From Ignavibacteriota bacterium (GTDB taxonomy: Bacteria > Bacteroidota > Ignavibacteria > Tepidaquicellales > Tepidaquicellaceae), in assembly GCA_003158365.1 (NCBI GenBank), contig PMIW01000111.1, positions 1-8,644 of the forward strand: 8,644 nucleotides of DNA. The letters are read 5' to 3'. A program made the position numbers and the translations under genes. The notes below the pieces were generated by a model, which was not told where the DNA came from, ran no database searches, and worked only from the letters and a program-made list of their open reading frames with translations. This document shows, piece after piece, positions 7,003 through 8,644 of the stretch. How positions within the stretch are numbered: position 1 is the stretch's first letter; each line of letters starts with the position of its first letter.

Positions 7003-7034
7003 TTTGAGACTATTATTTTACTGATGTATATTTG
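7003..7034 (+). promoter_or_regulatory. Bacteroidota-type promoter upstream of the methyltransferase
   Basis: TTTG at 7003-7006, a 20-nt spacer and TATATTTG at 7027-7034 match the Bacteroidota consensus (-33 TTTG, -7 TAnnTTTG) at every fixed base. Transcription would begin near 7041, giving a leader of roughly 170 nt before the methyltransferase ATG. This is the best promoter match I found in the window. Confidence 0.5.
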
Positions 7035-7102
7035 AGTTTAAGTTATTTTATTTTAAAATTTATTATTTATTTTTTATTGACAATATCATTAGTACCTTTT
7101 TT

Positions 7103-7192
7103 ATGCTTTATTTATTTTTTATTTTTAATCCGATATGGGAGCAATTCGGTAAGACTTTTTTATTGAATGCTGCAGACTATAAACCGATATAG
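7103..7192 (+). CDS. possible 29-codon leader ORF upstream of the methyltransferase
   Basis: An ATG-initiated frame encodes a hydrophobic start rich in Leu and Phe, followed by NPIWEQFGKTFLLNAADYKPI-like residues split across a polar tail, and ends in TAG 16 bp before the methyltransferase start. It lies inside the predicted leader of that gene. No Shine-Dalgarno is visible, and AT-rich DNA readily yields such frames, so it may be chance. If real it would be a small membrane peptide or a leader peptide. Confidence 0.2.
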   Translation: MLYLFFIFNPIWEQFGKTFLLNAADYKPI

Positions 7193-7208
7193 AACTTAAT
7201 AATATTTT

Positions 7209-7883
7209 ATGCCGAACACTGAATCATTAAAAAAAGATTTTGATGAGCTTGCTTTAATTTGCCATCCCAAATGGGACCACAACATACATTATTATAAATA
7301 TTTAAGCAGATTAATTCCTGATAAATGCGAAACGATTTTAGATATTGGCTGCGGCAACGGTGAATTTGCCAGACTAATTTCGAATAAATCAAAAAAGATT
7401 GTATGTGCCGATATATCTCCGGAAATGATATCAATTGCAAAATCGCAATCAAAAAATTACCATAATTTAGAGTTTGATGCAATAAATGTATTTCACAAAA
7501 ATATTCCTCCCGGAAGTTTTGATTGCGTTGTTTCGATTGCGACATTTCACCATTATCTGCTTGAGGATGTACTGAGAAGAAGCATGGAATGGCTGAAAAA
7601 AGACGGAATATTAGTTGTTTTTGATGTTTATAAGCCAAAGACATTTTTTGACTATGTATACTCTTTATTTGCCGTTATTCCCGATGTTTTTTTGAATTTT
7701 ATTAAAAACGGGCGTGTAAGGGAATCGAAACAAATAAGACGGGTCTGGAATAACCACAGCAAAAATGACAGGGTGATAACCTTCAATGAAGTCTGTAAAG
7801 CTGCATTCAGAGCGTCTGCGACAGTTAAAATCCATAGGCATCTTTTCTGGAGATATTCGATGATTTGTAAAAAATACAACTGA
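7209..7883 (+). CDS. class I SAM-dependent methyltransferase
   Basis: This 224-residue cytosolic protein has the Rossmann-fold methyltransferase signatures. Motif I is ILDIGCGNGEF at 43-53 (SAM-binding glycines 47, 49 and 51). The acidic residue after strand 2 is Asp68 in ADISPEM, expected to bind the SAM ribose. A FDCVVSIATFHHY segment at 104-116 corresponds to motif IV, and LKKDGILVVFDVY (129-141) is the strand after it. The N-terminal FDELA and KWDHNIHYYKYL segments, and the C-terminal HRHLFWRYSMICKKY, resemble a common group of small uncharacterised methyltransferases that act on small molecules. The substrate cannot be read from the sequence. The length is complete. The ATG at 7209 has no Shine-Dalgarno. 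It probably has its own promoter and no co-transcribed partner is evident. Confidence 0.88.
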   Translation: MPNTESLKKDFDELALICHPKWDHNIHYYKYLSRLIPDKCETILDIGCGNGEFARLISNKSKKIVCADISPEMISIAKSQSKNYHNLEFDAINVFHKNIPPGSFDCVVSIATFHHYLLEDVLRRSMEWLKKDGILVVFDVYKPKTFFDYVYSLFAVIPDVFLNFIKNGRVRESKQIRRVWNNHSKNDRVITFNEVCKAAFRASATVKIHRHLFWRYSMICKKYN

Positions 7884-7925
7884 TATTAATATTAAACTAT
7901 TCTCAAAAATTTTTTCCGCTCTAAA

Positions 7926-7949
7926 TTATTGTTTTATTAGTAACAATAA
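7926..7949 (+). terminator. possible weak terminator after the methyltransferase
   Basis: A perfect 8-bp stem, TTATTGTT with AACAATAA, encloses an 8-nt loop 42 bp after the stop codon. An AT-rich stretch follows rather than a clean T-run. It is plausible but weak. Apart from this, I see nothing in the 206-bp gap at 7884-8089. Confidence 0.35.
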
Positions 7950-8089
7950 AATTAATTTATTTTGTGCGAAATTACATTTTAAGGGCAAAAATTATATACT
8001 AAATTGCACTTTATTTTTCTTTTTTATTAATTAAAAAATTATGACCATTTTAATATAACCTGTTATTGAAGGACTTTTAAAATTATATT

Positions 8090-8296
8090 TTGCACTCACT
8101 TATTGAAAACAGAGAGAAAAATCCTGAAGATAAAAAAGATAAAAAGAAAGCAGAAATAAATAATCTATACGACCTTATATCAGACGAGACAACTATCGCC
8201 GATTGTGAAGGAAAATCTTATAGTATTAAGGATTTTATCTTCAGTACACGGGATAAAATATTTTATAAATTTCCTGATAATAAAGACATACCGTGA
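8090..8296 (+). CDS. hypothetical small charged protein (TTG start)
   Basis: This 68-residue frame opens after a stop at 8078-8080 and contains no ATG, so TTG 8090 is the only usual start. The first 25 residues are strongly charged, with a KKDKKKAE-like lysine cluster and probably helical. The rest reads as a compact segment with a TIADCEGKSYSIKDFIF stretch (35-51) and one Cys. There is no signal peptide or membrane segment. GAAGGA at 8068-8073 is too far from the TTG (16 nt) to be a normal Shine-Dalgarno. I do not recognise the family. The amino-acid mix looks coding rather than random, but it could be a remnant of a longer gene or a chance frame. Confidence 0.4.
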   Translation: MHSLIENREKNPEDKKDKKKAEINNLYDLISDETTIADCEGKSYSIKDFIFSTRDKIFYKFPDNKDIP

Positions 8297-8553
8297 TAAT
8301 TAATCTTAGACATGAAACGAAGAGCCTTTCCGGCTAAACTCTCCTTACCTGTGTAATTCACAGACAATATTAAATTTGCAAAAAAATTTGTAAATTAAAA
8401 TTCCTGTATGTAATTTTAACAAAAAGATTTAAAACAGGAATTTATATATATTAATTGCAGCAACATATCATGATAATTAATATCAGTTACTGCTGTCATT
8501 GATATAGATAGTGAAGAGTAAAAAAAAGTATGTATATTCATTAAAACAATAAC
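8297..8553. other. structured AT-rich intergenic region before the last gene
   Basis: This gap of 257 bp has several dyads. CTGTG-TAATT-CACAG forms a small hairpin at 8349-8363. A perfect 10-bp inverted repeat, AAATTCCTGT (8398-8407) and ACAGGAATTT (8434-8443), encloses 26 nt. TATCATGATA at 8466-8475 is a perfect palindrome, and ATATCA/TGATAT half-sites recur up to about 8505. A 14-codon ORF (8312-8356) overlaps the first hairpin. TTTG at 8387 and TAATTTTA at 8411 form a near-consensus promoter with a 20-nt spacer. It may be a regulatory leader or a small RNA; neither is proven. Confidence 0.4.
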
Positions 8554-8644
8554 ATGGCAAGAATAAAACTTGATGAAATATTTAACCATCTTGGTTACGA
8601 AATCAAAAAATCCCTTGCTAATACTATAAAGAAAGAATTTCCGA
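8554..8644 (+). CDS. hypothetical protein, N-terminal fragment cut by the window end
   Basis: From ATG 8554 the frame is open to the last base, giving 30 complete codons (MARIKLDEIFNHLGYEIKKS and ten more). The sequence is an amphipathic, Lys-rich helix with no signal peptide. I do not recognise the family from so short a piece. No Shine-Dalgarno is visible, as in most genes here. The structured region before it suggests it may begin a regulated transcription unit. Confidence 0.5.
   Translation, partial: MARIKLDEIFNHLGYEIKKSLANTIKKEFP

Larger units (their letters stand above)
6860..7208. other. divergent intergenic region, 349 bp
   Basis: This very AT-rich gap separates the minus-strand beta-barrel gene from the plus-strand methyltransferase. 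It holds the candidate minus promoter at 6886-6916, the candidate plus promoter at 7003-7034 and a 29-codon ORF at 7103-7192. The heptamer CCGATAT occurs twice (7130-7136 and 7184-7190), in the methyltransferase leader. I see no tRNA, other RNA gene or strong hairpin. Confidence 0.6.

Noticed and set aside
7077..7107. TTGACA with TATGCT as a sigma-70 promoter
   Set aside because: The spacer is 19 bp and the signals of this genome look Bacteroidota-like. The TTTG/TATATTTG pair upstream is the better candidate.
7207..7644. 145-codon minus-strand frame opposite the methyltransferase
   Set aside because: The plus-strand protein has complete methyltransferase motifs over this span, and the minus frame has no recognisable domain.
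8294..8481. 11-bp direct repeat TGATAATTAAT at 8294-8304 and 8471-8481 as attachment sites
   Set aside because: The repeat is short and nearly all A and T, the interval between copies carries no integrase or cargo, and a chance match is likely.

Overview
The window looks like chromosomal DNA from an AT-rich member of the Bacteroidota/Ignavibacteriota (FCB) group. The reasons are a small outer-membrane beta-barrel gene typical of these phyla, a stand-alone PqqD-like protein of a type I associate with them, mostly weak or absent Shine-Dalgarno sequences, and a sequence at 7003-7034 that fits the Bacteroidota promoter pattern TTTG-N20-TAnnTTTG. This placement is inferred from gene content and signals; there is no rRNA or marker gene to confirm it. 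I see no tRNA, rRNA, CRISPR array, insertion sequence or phage gene.

Layout. Positions 1-54 are a short tandem array of 9-bp units, followed by an AT-rich leader. Positions 180-5959 hold four genes on the plus strand: an OPT-family oligopeptide transporter, a small PqqD-like protein that starts with TTG, a cytosolic M20C dipeptidase (PepD), and an M2/M3-type zinc peptidase with a lipoprotein signal. Good rho-independent terminators lie in the short gaps after the transporter and after pepD. Positions 6104-6859 hold a secreted outer-membrane beta-barrel protein on the minus strand. It converges on the peptidase gene across a shared terminator hairpin, and a perfect 13-bp inverted repeat brackets its start and stop codons. 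Positions 6860-7208 are a divergent intergenic region with a candidate promoter for each side. Positions 7209-7883 encode a class I SAM-dependent methyltransferase. The rest (7884-8644) is AT-rich: a 68-codon ORF of unknown function that starts with TTG, a non-coding stretch rich in dyad symmetries, and the first 30 codons of an unrecognised gene that runs off the window.

How the genes may work together. Three of the first four genes suggest peptide scavenging. The lipoprotein peptidase would trim oligopeptides in the cell envelope, the OPT transporter would import small peptides, and PepD would split dipeptides in the cytoplasm. The PqqD-like protein is the odd member: PqqD proteins usually bind a precursor peptide for a radical SAM enzyme, and neither partner is visible here. 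The methyltransferase and the small ORFs at the right end show no clear link to the peptide genes.

Most of the window is ordinary metabolic content. I did not find a convincing new defence or mobile system. The items most worth a second look are the 13-bp inverted repeat around the beta-barrel gene, the orphan PqqD-like gene, and the structured region before the last gene.
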